The notes beneath the pieces are model-generated. The model saw only the letters and a program-made list of their open reading frames with translations. It did no database searches and was not told the origin of the DNA. Of a stretch of DNA of 64,000 bases, positions 1 to 12,700 are shown in pieces (within the stretch, counting starts at the first letter, position 1; each line of letters begins with the position of its first letter). The stretch comes from Paraescarpia echinospica. Lineage: Eukaryota > Annelida > Polychaeta > Sabellida > Siboglinidae. Position numbers and translations under genes: made by a program. The stretch is from positions 14,770,972-14,834,971 of the forward strand of contig CM034537.1 of assembly GCA_020002185.1 (NCBI GenBank), given 5' to 3'.

Positions 1-3000
1 CATTATTTGAAACTGCATACATGCAAGTTTATTGAAAAAGCAAAAAGTAGGACATTCGAATAGGTATCTTGTAATAATAATAAACTGACGATTCCGCCAT
101 CTTGGATGACCGCTGCCAGCTTCACGAACAGGTTTAGGCTTAGTACAAATATTTAGAATATCGACTTGAGCCCATGGTGTGCGGCGCTTAATTCAATCTA
201 AACGAGGAAGTCAATTACAATGTTACGGACGAGGCCGTGTGCTGCCTGTCTAAACACCCGCACTGACCAGCTGAAGAGGGAAAGGGGCACCCCATTCCCG
301 GGCTCTCAACGGAAACTCAGAGTTATTTTGTTCAGAGTGATTTTGAAGGTGGTCCAAGGACGAGAAAGTATACATTTCACACCCACGCGTGCATGCACGC
401 ACAAATGTACGCGCACTCATGCGGATGGGTGCGTGCATGGCTGCCATTTAATTGTAGGAGCTGCATGATTCAATGAAACGTATCGAATTTTCGTTCAGAA
501 TTCTGCTAGAAACTCAGTGGAAAGTCAATATAGCAATTTAATCAGATTTAGCAAGATTACTATCCAGAAAAAACCTAAGATGATGGACAAGGGATTAACT
601 ATTTACTTACCAAGAATCCATTTTTTAAAGTCATTTCCAATCTAAGAAATGTGTCAATTCTTTTAAAACATATTCACGCTGCTAACGTACATAATCATGA
701 CACAATTTGTTCCATCAATATATATACTCCACCGTGAGAACGAATACTTTCTGATATATAATCGACACATTTCCATAATTTACGTTAAACCCTTCTCACT
801 GCGTGTCCCCTTGTGCGTCTATATATATATAATGGGTGAGAGAGAAAACACTTCTATACCAATATATCCATAACTATTCAATATCTTGAAATGTGTTTTT
901 AATCCCCGCGTCGTCATAATTATGGTTGTTTAACTACATTCTCTTTGTCACTTTTTAATAACTAAGTTGTCTCAGTTCTTGACTCAATTTAATCCGTCTC
1001 CTCTGTAACGATATACCAGATTTGTGCGTGTTTTCTTTATTTTACCCTTTACCCTGGGGAGGCAACGATGACGTTTCACCCGAGCATAACATCGTAGCGT
1101 GACGGCAGCTGATTCCTCCTGGTCGGGTATTAGTCATGGACTAATGTGACAACCGTGAAACAACCGTGACGATTATACATGCCACTGTATTTTCCCTTGG
1201 GGTAGCCGTAAGGCAGCCGGGGCGGGAGAGATTCGCCCCCAATGTTTATTCGCGACAACGTGGGTAAACAATGGTGGATGCTACTGTTACAAGCGTCAAG
1301 CATGTCTTCGTGTGCTCCGGACAATAAACAACAAGGCAGCTGTGGTTATTTCGTCATGGAAAATTATATCAAAATACTGGTTAAAGATCAGTGACAAACG
1401 CAATTAAAATAAATGTTCAATTCAGTTGAATTTTTATGTATACAAAAATCAACTATCACGACATTCGCAACTATGTCATTGCTAACTTTGTTACCATATT
1501 ATCACTTCTATTTTATACATTATGATAGCTGCCAATTTTTTGTTGAAATCCGGGAGATTCATGAGCGGTTCAACACGCTTCCCGTGTCGCGCTGTCTCGT
1601 CGCGCTGTCTCGGGTCTTGATATCGGAAGACGGGGGAAGGGGGCGGTGATGTTGGAGATTTTTCGCCAGATATTCAGTGGTTCGGCACGTCTCAGCACGT
1701 CTCCCATGGTGTCGCGCTGTCTCGAAGAAGGGGGTATTTTCAGCGAAATTCGGGAGAGTTGCCTCAACGTGCCTGTATTCCGTGAGACCGGGAGATACAC
1801 CTAAATTCGGGAGAGAGTTGGTAGATATACATTATACACATTTTATAGAACTGTAGGCCTACATTTGATAGGGCTACATTATCTAATGTGAGCAAATCGA
1901 TGGCCTTGTCACCATGGATTGTATGTTGTGCTGATAAATTTGACACGCATCTTACTGCATTTTGACACACCCATTCAAACCGACGCACACAGTAAATTAT
2001 TAAAACATATTACAATTTATAATATCAAAAAGAACAAATGAAATGTGCTAGTATCGTGTTCGCGCTCCAGTCGACCCCGGGTTCTCGGGATTATTAGTGA
2101 GTCTTCTCAGACACATCGACGCAGGTAGCTACATTCCTAAAATAACGACCCTTCCCCGTGACTTCTCCACACATATATCATCTACAAGTTGAAGTCATAC
2201 AAAATGTACTTTCGTTTTATAGACGCCGCTGAGGCATGGCTGTTTCCTGGCGGGGCGCGAGCCAACGCTGGTCTAATGGCGTTCTCCATTAAACGACTTC
2301 TTGCTGCGAATCCTAATGCATCCTAACACCTGCTTTGGCTCGCTTTAGTGTTTTCTGCTCCATATACTTAAACGACAGTCTGTTTAGCATTTATCACCCG
2401 CGTCGCGCTTTCGTAGTTTGTTTATTTGTATTTATCGTCGGGCGCCGCTAGTGAGCGATAAAATGTACACTCGCTGGAGAGTGCTGTCAAGTAAGCTGCT
2501 TTAGGGGTCGTATCTACGGCTTGTCTTCCTGGTCTGTATGTTGTGCATTTTCGGCACTTTTTATTTATATATCAACTTAATTTAGCTATTTATTTCACTG
2601 ATTGGTGTAACATATTTTGTGTAACTCATTTAGTTAATTTAACGGTTTTCTTCTTTCTTTTAAACACTTTTTTATTTTAAAACTGTTGAATGTATTTTAC
2701 ATTAATTGTGACCTGCCACAGCAGCTGGTTATTAAATCGCACTGGACAATTATGCACGAGAGCCAAAAGCAGCTGTCTAGATCCCAAAAAGTTTGTGATT
2801 TCAACAGAAATACTTACATTAAGCCTTATAATTTCATGTTTCAATGTCGGGTTAATTTTCCTTAACAAATAATCCAAAACTAACTAAAGTACAAAATGTA
2901 TGCTTTGGGCTTTGATTTTTCACTTCACGATATATTCACTTAACATTAGTCGCCGCTCAAAAGTGGTGTAGCCTTTACGCATATCTCAGATTTGTTTATT

Positions 3001-5930
3001 CTGTAATACGTTTGAGAGAAAAAAGAAATTGTGACCTAGATAATTACCATTCATTGGTAGAGTATAGGTGACACCAAATAGGTAGTCGTGCAATGCTACG
3101 GAAGAGTAATTTAAAATTTTCCTTACACCTTTGCTTTCCACTTATTAACCCGATGATAACGTTCGTGGCAGCCTTATGTGCCTGTAGCATTTGAACCTCG
3201 TACATAAACTGGAATATTTCTTTTAGTTAACAGGCCGTGTCTGAACTCCCGTGTAGGTTTAACATTATTATTATTGTATAGTCCATTAACTTCCTGACCG
3301 TTTCTCTTCGGCTCATTAAGTTTTATTACCCCGAGTTCCTGTAGCAGTTGCCCCCGTGTGGTACGTACCAATGTCACGGTCCTGCTTTATCCCCTCAGTC
3401 AGATTTTCGAGTCATCTTCTGTTAAATAGACAAACAAAGTAACAGAGAAACACTTTCATGAACGCCTACCTCGATTTTTGGAATTCCATAGCGACAGACA
3501 GGGATGCCACCTCGCGTAATTCGGGAGAACCTTTCTCAGAATTGTTGTGACGTCAGACAGATGCAAGTCCAACGTGGCGACCGAAACAAGATAACGGAAC
3601 GTGATTCGCGCAGTACAAACATACGAAGTGTTATAAATTGATGCGGTTGTCTCTACAAGTATGTTACTGATCGGTATGTCATGTTGTTAAATCGAAGTGA
3701 ACGTTTGGAACGGACAACTATTTGCGGTGAATTTCGGAATAGTTCTGACATGGAGAAAATCAGTTATTTGGATAGCAACTTGGCACATCTGTTATTGTGA
3801 ATACTTAATTATTGTTTAAACATAACAATGCAGTTATATAGAAGTAATGTTGTATTACTAAAACAATATTTCTAAATAAAGAAACGCATTTAGTTCAACC
3901 CAATATTTAGTTCACCCCCTGTAAAATGTATAACAGACCAGCGACTCCTTTTGTGAGTTTCTTACCAACTCTTGAGATCAGTTTCTGTATGTTCCAAGCA
4001 TCCTTTGGTATCCGTCTCAAGCGAGTATCCTGTGACAGTTAGTAACATACACGTCGAGTTGTTAATTTTTCTTATGGCATATAATAAGCGACCTATCTGT
4101 CATTTTTTTTAATGTGACTGTCAATGCATAGTCTATCCATCAAGGATTGGAAAAAAACACTAATTTTTTTATACAATAGACATCTTTCGACCGTGTGCGA
4201 TTACGGTTACGGATACGGATAGTGCCTCTGACGTCAGCACTTAGCGCGCTCTAGTAACGTGTACGCACGTTACTAAACGTCCACTGAAGTGAATTCGACG
4301 GGTAGGAGGCCGACTACACGTAAATAAAAAAACCGGATAGCAATACACTGTATTTTGTCGAAAACGCAAACTTTGGAGGACTGTGGATAGTTTCGTCCGA
4401 GGTTGTATTATACATAGATTCGTCTCATGTGCAACATTTTAAGTATCTCGGGCATTTAAATGGTCTATTCTATCATTGAGATCGGTTACATATCCGTGAG
4501 TTTTGAAGCGTCAGCCCACACATGCTCAGCTTCAGGGCCGTTTATGATATATTATTGCCATCTGTTAAGTCAGCAAAGTAAGAGTGTTCGTGTAGATTTC
4601 GTCACAAAAATGCTCTTAAAGTTCAATGAAAATTAATTGTTAACCGATTTCCATTTTATGTGTTGTATCGTAAAACTGAACTTGACATTGTTTTGATTGT
4701 TTTTCTTATTTACGATTTTTTGCCGTACGTCTATTATTTTCTGATTTGTTTAAACATTTTTTAGAACCTACCTTATCGTTCAATTTGTACTGGAAAACCC
4801 AGGAAAATAACTTAGCGGCTAATCGCCAACCGTTCATTTAAGCGAAACTAGCCGGTGCTGCTACGCATACGGATACGGATAGCTATCTGTATCAGTATGT
4901 GTAACCGCGCAATTTCGAAAGGTGCCTAATATTATTTTGTGTGGTGTTTCCGTTTAGGAACAAATTGTTTCCTATAAAAATGGAAAGATTTCGGGAGCCA
5001 TATGTTGGAATAAGAACATTTGTTTGTCTTTTTGGCCTGTATTCGCTGACAGCACGTGTGTACAACGCGGTAAAACGTGTAAACGTTAAACAAAACAATA
5101 AATGCATAGATGCAATTATCGTAACTTAAACAGCTAGACTTTTATAAAATGCTTAGACATTTCTTGTCACACCAGACTGACAGACAAACAGTGTGCATAT
5201 CGTAGTTAAAACAACTGCCTTCCTACACCCTAGACCGGACACTCGATGTTGCGTCTAGTTGCATAAATCCTCCTCCCCAGCTGCTGCTGCGTATGACAAA
5301 GTCGCGGTCGGGACCCCGGCCAGACTCTTCCGCATAAATCACCAAATCCTGCTTCAAAATTGGTTCCCTTTGACAACGGAGGCCAGTCGATACACATAGA
5401 CGAACGCTATCGCCACATCCACCTGTCTCAGTAAGGACATCATTGTTTTGAACCAACTGACAAAGCCGGATAACTTTATGACTAGTACTTCTCTACGCTG
5501 TGTGATTGGATACGTTTGCGGATGCGCAGCGACATCTTAGGAAGGAGCTTCGCATTCCCTGTTCTTGTAAATTGGGGTTATATAATATTAGGAGACAGCA
5601 GCACAAACCAGATGTCTTCTAAAGACACTACTATGCGACAATATTAAATATACATTGTTCTTCCTCGTGTTTCCCCTGTACATGTGTCAGGTGTTAGTTC
5701 CTGCACGGCATGTTGTACCGTTCTTCCTCTTTTTGCCTTCCACATCACCCTCTCACCACATTAACACCAGCTGGGGGGTTTCCTTTTCCTGCGGTCTTGG
5801 TGTCAGTCCGCTTCCATTCGTATCAGATGACCTACCCTCACCATCCTATTTTTACTTGTCTTCCTGTTAAGCTGCACTGCACCACGATCTCTACCCGCGG
5901 GTCACTCATTCTCCTTCCGTCTCCCTTGCA
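1..5930. other. intergenic, no gene seen
   Basis: AT-rich DNA with only short, implausible frames. Notable items are a fuzzy local repeat of GTCGCGCTGTCTCG and CGGGAGA words at 1548-1825 (an echo, ATTCGGGAGA, occurs at 3519-3528) and a possible small inverted-repeat element at about 4193-4910. Some GC-balanced patches occur (2230-2480, 5220-5440). Confidence 0.6.
4193..4910. mobile_element. possible MITE-like element with imperfect inverted ends
   Basis: The left end (GCGATTACGGTTACGGATAC and following) and the reverse complement of the right end (GCGCGGTTACACATACTGATAC and following) can be aligned with gaps over about 30 bases. There is no coding capacity between them. The match is imperfect and no target duplication is clear. 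Confidence 0.22.
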
Positions 5931-6025
5931 GAGAGTGAGAGAAAGAGAGAGAAACAGGGAGAGTGTGAGAGAGAATGAGAGAGCGAGCGAGAGAGCGAGA
6001 GAGGGTGAGAGCGAGAGAGAGAGAG

Positions 6026-6113
<88 letters not shown>

Positions 6114-6178
6114 CGAGAGAGAGAGAGAGAGAACGAGAGAGAGAGAGGGGGGGGACGGAGAGGGGAGAGAGAGAGACA
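5931..6178. repeat. (GA)n microsatellite
   Basis: Long near-pure GAGA tract with CGAG interruptions, ending in GGGGGGG. The Arg-Glu and Leu-Ser frames across it are low-complexity artefacts. Purine-pyrimidine mirror DNA of this kind can adopt triplex forms. Confidence 0.95.
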
Positions 6179-7480
6179 GTGTTCATGATCGGCCGATAAT
6201 TTATCATTGTCCACACATGGCGGAACGACATGATAATATTATATAAACGTTGTTGGTGTAGTCAGCTGTGTTAATTATTAACATTATCACGCTGCAATCC
6301 TATTGACGTTTTTGGACAACCGACAGCCTCTCGGCTAACAAATGTCTCACATTGTTTTTGTCTCTGTCGCAGATAACGAACTAACCGCTCCCTCGCATCA
6401 ACGACAATTATCGTGTCGACGACTTAGCCCATCGGTAAACAAACCCGAGGCACCCGCACTGCGCAAAAACTACGCCGCGCGCGAGTAAAGTGGCACGCGT
6501 CGTCAAATGTCGTCTGCTTTCGTTTATCACCCGCCGTCATCAAGCTCACTTTTGATCTATGTTCTCTGGTGTTTCTGCCCGTTTGATTGATAGCTCAGCT
6601 GGCCACAACGAGCGCTGACGCAGCATCGCTGCCTGACGGGCATCTCCGTTACGCGACCTGGCGAGCGATCCAGCCAGAGGCGGGCGACATCACACGGACA
6701 GGTTTGCCACGTTGCTCATCCCGGTGTAATTAGAACCTGCGTTAATATCTCGTTTTAGCCGCTACCAGACAGAACTCAACACATGTAGACGCCGGCTTAA
6801 CGATACCGATTTATTAGCGTGCACATTGCTGCCGATTATCCACTTTACCTTAATGGTTTCTGCATACATGCAAGTAGTGAAATTCAAGACGTAAGCGTCT
6901 AACTAATTGAATTATGTTTCCAGTGATTCGCTTCAGTAAAATACAAGCTTGATGCTCGTAACGGCGAATACAAACGTTAAATTAAATTAAGGTTTTATAA
7001 TGACTGTAACGCCTATGCAAAAAATATCCAGTAGTATCACCAAGAAATTAGTTATATATCATACAACCGTAGCACAATTTGTGTCTTCTAAAACGGACTT
7101 GATAAGCACAATCAAAACGCAACAATTATGTTGGACTAAAATTGAATAAATTTATTATATCGTTTTGTTACAACTTATTTAAATACAATATAGCGTGGCA
7201 CAATGCTTGCTGCAAAAACGCTTTGTCACGGGTAAGACCAATAAATGATGAATGTGTCCTTTGCAGTGGAAGTGATTGCAGTTTTAGTGAATGGTTTACG
7301 CTTAGTTGCTGTTGACATATACAAGTTAATCAGGGTTGATGGAATGAGCTATTGGAGGATTAATTGTGTTGACCGGAATTATTGTGAAACCTTTGAATAA
7401 GTTGTTCACTCTTGCTGAGTACGTGCGATGACGTATATTTATACTGCTGCCGAGATTGGTTTCAGTCTCCTCCAAATGTT
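6179..7480. other. intergenic with GC-balanced island
   Basis: No coding frame. 6360-6720 is CpG-containing and GC-balanced, with no repeat identity that I recognise; it could be regulatory. The remainder is AT-rich. Confidence 0.45.
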
Positions 7481-7483
7481 CTT

Positions 7484-7830
7484 GTATTACACCCGAGAGT
7501 GAACACAATCTCCTTGTAATGTATTACACCCGTGACAGAACATAGTGTCCTTTTAATGTAACTATTACACTCGAAACATATCTAAATATCCTTCAAATAT
7601 AACTGCATTACACCCGAAACGAAACACAATATCCTTTAAATGAACGCATATTACACCTGAGACGGAACACAGTTTCGTTCAAATGTAACTGCATTACACC
7701 AAAGGCGGAATACAATATCCATTAAATGTAATATTACACCAAAGGCGGAACACAATTCTTGTTCAAATATAATTGTACTACATTATTATGTCCTCGACAG
7801 AAAGCATTCTCCTTCAAACGTAATTGCAAA
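7484..7830. repeat. degenerate minisatellite, unit about 40-50 bp
   Basis: About seven or eight diverged copies of a unit built on TGTAACTGCATTACACC, then GARRCGGAACACAATATCC, then TTYAAA. The word ATTACACC recurs at regular spacing. Copies differ by substitutions and small indels, so the array is old. Confidence 0.75.
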
Positions 7831-9425
7831 CGAAGTCTGCTTTTCGATTTTTATTAAATCTACAAAGCTTCTACATTGTATCGTGCATGTGTTCACACGA
7901 GTGACATATACACAATGCATTTACATTTGATGTTAACTTATCTATTGTTTAGCATTTTAGATGTAGCGGTTATGTAAAATACAACTAGGTGGCAGCACTA
8001 TCACTGGGATTGGCGTGGCTGAACAAGTATTACACCAGACTGGATTCTTTGTTCCATTAAAGCTGCTGGATTGTTTGACATGACCACGGTAATATACCGA
8101 CTTTCTTCGCTTTAGGCAAGATATAATTAATATTGTGTTATTGTACACAGAACGTTATCATCACTAGTACCAGGTATTTGGCAAGGCATGCATGGACGGA
8201 TTGTTTCTATGATGAATAAGAACAAGTATTTCTGGCAGTTACGAAGATGTATCACGTGAACCAGCAAAGGAAATACGTGTAGAATTCGCGCCAACGACAT
8301 ATATTGCTTAACATAAAACTAGACCCGCTGGCCTATTTCTCGCTGGCGCGCCAGTTTTTCACCTCGCCCTTTTCCTCATCTCAAACTCATCTAGCGCGTG
8401 CGCCTGGCTTCCCTCATACAGCGGCCGATTAATGCACGTTTCACACGTACATTCACCGACCCTGCCGCAATAAAAAGGATGGGAAATACAGATGCGCTCA
8501 CACATATTAAATGGCAAAGAGAATGTTGATTGATAATTTTGATTATTGCTTAGTATTTTACAAAATAAAAGGGGATCTGTGGAATGTGGTGGAATATTGC
8601 ATACAAAATAATACAACATGATAGTTATCATTACCCGATTAATTTAGTTTTTTATATGTCCGCTTCTCCTTAAAAAGAACTAAAAAATCGTATAAATTGT
8701 GAAACAAAAATTATTTGTTTCAATTAATTTAGGCCATATACCTGTATGGTAAATATTCATAATAACAATTATTAAATGTTCGCCAAGCTTGAAAGAATCC
8801 CGGTGAAACGTCTCTCAAATATATGACAGTTGAGAAACAATTGTCGTGCCACCTGGCATATATAGACATGTGAATATGATTAATAGCAGCGAACAAGAAT
8901 GGACGGACTACTAATTAGGTTTTCATTGACGACAATGTTAACATTTGTATCGTGTGTTACTAAACATTAAATAGAACCTGCTTCGACAATTGGTTCAAAA
9001 AATAAACTGTGTTATTATTCATTGTTTCGTCAACCCGGTGGAAACAAGTCGTTAACTTCTCTCAATCACGTCTCCAGAAAATCAACAAGATGTTTTCGTA
9101 TCCTGTGTTTCGAAACTATTTTCAGAGAATAAAAATGACCAAACAGTGATAAAGTCTCTGAGTCATCAGCACTTCGTTCGTGTGCCATGAACCCGGAAAT
9201 AAATTAACGATTCGTCCCCTTACGGAGAAATAACCTGAACTAACGCTTATAGTGACAGGTCGTAAACGCCGCACATCTGTCGTGAAGCATCAGCCGAGAC
9301 AGCATATGTGTGTAGAAATAAACAAACGCTAAACATCGCAAGATCAGTAACATCAAACTCATCTCAAACCACAACATTTGATCGACACGACGTGCTATGC
9401 TGAGTACTTGCAGGTCGTATTCGTG
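7831..9425. other. intergenic, no gene seen
   Basis: AT-rich DNA without plausible coding frames, repeats or structured elements that I can name. Confidence 0.5.
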
Positions 9426-9612
9426 GAGTGCAGTGGCTCAGTGCCTAGAGCATTGGATTCTCAATCGGGAGAACCTGTGTTCAAACCCTGCCCTGCTGTG
9501 TCGAACCGTGTGCAAATTCGACTGAACATATCTGCCAGGGAGTAACGTGTAAAGCGCTTTGTGCAGTCCTAAGGACTGGATACTGTGCTATATAAGAACT
9601 GACCTTTACTTA
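9426..9612 (+). mobile_element. tRNA-derived SINE, copy 1
   Basis: tRNA-like head with an A-box-like GTGGCTCAGTGCCTAGAGC and a B-box-like GTTCAAACCC, followed by a body and the tail GTAAAGCGCTTTGTGCAGTC...GTGCTATATAAGAAC. The middle of the full-length form (compare 57857-58172) is missing. The A and B boxes would be an internal RNA polymerase III promoter. It is not a tRNA gene, because no acceptor-stem pairing follows the B box. Confidence 0.8.
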
Positions 9613-10830
9613 CGTGTTACTTATTGTTTATCAGCGCACACAAAACTTGCCGTGTTCAATAAAATTGTATAATTGTATACTAATATAATTTAATAATATA
9701 GCACAAACTGAATTCTTTGTTATCTGTTGCTAGCAGTATAGTGTATTAAGCACGGTTGATAACATTTATAAATAATCTGGAGAAAAAAACCCATTTCAGA
9801 AACAGTGTGTGAAATGTTTCTTTTTGAGACAACATATTTAATTGCAAATATAATTAAAAGTTACACTGTTTCTGAAATGTCCCAATCACCTGCATATTTA
9901 AATAACTCGATCGCTTTCGAGTCTGACATAAGCTCCCAATTATTGCACTAGCGACACCCGCAATCGCAACATCTTCGTGGCTGTCGTCAATTTCATAATT
10001 ACGCTAATAATATCCATAAATATCCATATTTATAGCTGTTCTCATGACCAGCTTCCGGATCGATGCAGCAGATGCGAGTTTGACGCGTGAACATCGTGAT
10101 CAACGCTGACAATCCTCGTTGTCCACAATGACACTGAACATGATCAGCGGCGACGCTCAACCACTCTACCAAAAACTCCGCTAATTTTAGACCGCGTTAC
10201 ACTTGTCAACTGAGTAATTACAGTCGTGCCCAGCGCAACCGGACATCGTCCAGAACGGCTGGACACCCCACTGTGGCCAATGCAAACTCCGCCGTTGTCG
10301 CTCGCTAGCGTGTTATTAAGCCGTGGTAATTAGCTATTGTAGCAAGTTCGAATTTCTATGTTGCCTACAATTGGTTAATCAGCGAACAAGTGTTGCGCTT
10401 CCGGGAGGTGGGAGCCGTGTGAAGGGAGAAGGGGCGGGCGTGTGAAGGACGAGGGGATACGTACAGCTGTAGTGGCGTGGCGAACGAGAGTCCTTGAGAC
10501 TGGTAGACCAGATTTGATCCAGTAGTATCATTTGTTAGACCGATACTTCTTGCAAACACAGCGTGAGGAACCAAACAGGGAATATCGTGATTTTTTTATA
10601 GTGCGTTCTTTCAAAAATGTACGTGTCATTTGGTTTGATGAACACTGGTTAAAGACAATATCAATGTTCGTGTTTAGATGGTGCAGTTTTGTTTATCATT
10701 GTTAGAATGTACAACCGGTTCCGACAATGTAATGAAGTAAAACATTTAAGAATCTCTATCGGTGAACATTCATCCAACATCCAAGAATGTTCATCCAGCA
10801 TTCACTTCGTCTCTACTCTATTAGACCATA
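9613..10830. other. intergenic with a 17-bp inverted repeat and a GC-balanced island
   Basis: Perfect 17-bp arms at 9792-9808 and 9863-9879 (CATTTCAGAAACAGTGT and its complement), 54 bases apart. 9900-10340 is GC-balanced with TAATTA-like and CATAAATA words, possibly regulatory. No coding frame is convincing. Confidence 0.45.
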
Positions 10831-11148
10831 TCCTTCTCTCTCTCTCTCTCTCTCTCTCTCCCTCCCTCCCTCCCTCCCTCCCTCTCCCTCCCTCCCTCCC
10901 CTCCCTCCCTCCCTCCCTCCCTCCCTCCCTCCTCCCTCCCTCCCTCCCTCCTCCCTCCCTCCCTCCTCCCTCCCTCCCTCCTCCTCCCTCCCTCCCTCCC
11001 TCCCTCCCTCCCTCCCTCCCTCCCTCCCTCCCTCCCTCCCTCCCTCCCTCCCTCCTCTCCCCTCCCTCCCTCCCTCCCTCCCTCCCTCCCTCCCTCCCTC
11101 CCTCCCTCCCTCCCTTCTTTCCTCCCTCTCTCTTTCTTGTTCTCTCGT
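10831..11148. repeat. (CT)n/(CCCT)n microsatellite
   Basis: Pure CT run passing into about 280 bases of CCCT/CCTCCCT repeats. The - strand is therefore a long GGGA array with regularly spaced G-runs. All frames across it (Pro/Ser/Leu or Arg/Glu/Gly) are artefacts. Confidence 0.95.
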
Positions 11149-12580
11149 TACATTTATGTCACCTTCAACGATGATGAAACGTTGGTAGTGTAGTAAATGA
11201 TACAATGAAGCTGAGAAAGAAAACACGAATTTTCTCCCTTCCTGTAGTAGTTATTCTTCAAAGTGTTCCCATTCTCGACCAACACAAAATAGCAGCGGGC
11301 GGCTCGAAGCACCAAGACAGTGTTTGTTAGAGCCGAGACCAGCGGCCTCTAATTCAGCACATCCGGTTGTCACCATCATACGACCAGGGCAAGAAACAGC
11401 GACAGGTCGACGGTGGACAAATACAAACAATTGCATGGAGAAGGCGAGGAAAATCAGCCTCTTCAAGCGCACAGTGTAAGTGGTGACAATGCTTTGTCTC
11501 AACGTCACCTTCGGTTAGAACCAACAGAACATTCTCGGTTCTCGGGGGACTCAGACAAGCCGCCGTATCCTTCGGGAGTTTATTAGCAAACTGGTACCCG
11601 TTTGCTCGCAATGAAGCCGCCTATTGTTGTAGGTTTGTTGACGTCTCGTCTCGAAGGACTGCTGTCATTTCGGTTGCATAATTATTTACATGCCACCTGC
11701 CCGTAATTCCACCTCTGGTGACGCTAAACGGCCTTCGAATAGTATTCCATTTGATCGTGTTTCGTTTTCTGGACATTAGGAATCTTTCACGCAACATCCC
11801 TAACTTAAACACACATCGTATATGGTGATTGAAGCATGATCAACGTGTCTAAGTGATCGGCCGCAAGTAAAAAGCGAAATCGAGATGGTGCACGATTGAG
11901 CAGGACTGCCAGTAAGTAAAGTGTAAAGCGCTTTAAGCAGTCCTATAAAGACTACATAGCGCGCGTACGTGCGGCATTTCCTATGTACCTTTTGTACACC
12001 ACACGCACCCATGAACCTTGAGCGTTTCCAATCAACAAACGTGGAATAGTGCTCTAAATTGAGATATATATATACTGCTACGACTCTGTGGAAGAAAGCG
12101 ACGGAACAAAGATGGTTAGAGTCCTACTTCAGACAACGGCTTCGGGCTGTAACGAGACACAATCGCATCACTTGTTTGTTTAAGCACTCCTGATTCTTGA
12201 TTAGCGGAATAGGCCGCAAACAAGTGCATCAACGCGTTCGCCATATTAGATTATCAACGATTCGATACTGTGAGCGCAGAAGCCTAACTCGCTTTGTCAC
12301 TAAACACACAGTGGCACAATCACATCGACCTGCCCTAATGACTCTCGACAGTCAAAACACGATAAATATGGCAGCCTGCGTACAAATTATGCACATTTTG
12401 ATAGAAGCTTTCGTTGAATGTGATTACCGTCTAAATTACGTTTCCTATCATCTCGTTTGTTTCCGTGTTCTCGAGGCCGCGAGTGAGTGGACCTGTCGCT
12501 TATGAAATATGCATAAAATCAGCGCCGTGATCACTCCATGATTGGCTGCGTAATGCTGCGTGGCTTCCATACGAATTCAT
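11149..12580. other. intergenic with a SINE tail
   Basis: No gene recognised. 11250-11600 and 12100-12510 are GC-balanced and without domains. A 3' SINE fragment lies at 11878-11962. Confidence 0.45.
11878..11962 (+). mobile_element. SINE 3' fragment, copy 2
   Basis: CGAGATGGTGCACGATTGAG then GTAAAGCGCTTTAAGCAGTC and a degraded CATAGCGCG end matches the body and tail of the SINE at 57857-58172. The head is absent. Confidence 0.7.
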
Positions 12581-12582
12581 GG

Positions 12583-12700
12583 AGTGTGCGTGTGCGTGCG
12601 GTGTGTGTGTGTGGTGTGGTGTGTGTGTGTGTGTGTGTGTGTGCGTGTGTGTGTGCGTGTTTGCACGTGTGCGTGCGTGCGTGCGTGTATGTCTGTTTTT
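12583..12700. repeat. (TG)n microsatellite
   Basis: Imperfect TG/TGCG tract. The Cys-Val and Thr-His frames over it are artefacts. Confidence 0.95.

Noticed and set aside
5710..6246. 178-codon Arg/Glu-rich open frame
   Set aside because: It is the translation of a GA microsatellite; the parts outside the tract show no domain.
9426..9500. tRNA gene
   Set aside because: A- and B-box-like words are present, but the acceptor stem and anticodon arm do not form, and the sequence continues into a SINE body shared by other copies.
10689..11226. Pro/Ser/Leu and Arg/Glu/Gly frames of up to 161 codons
   Set aside because: Produced entirely by the CT/CCCT tract.
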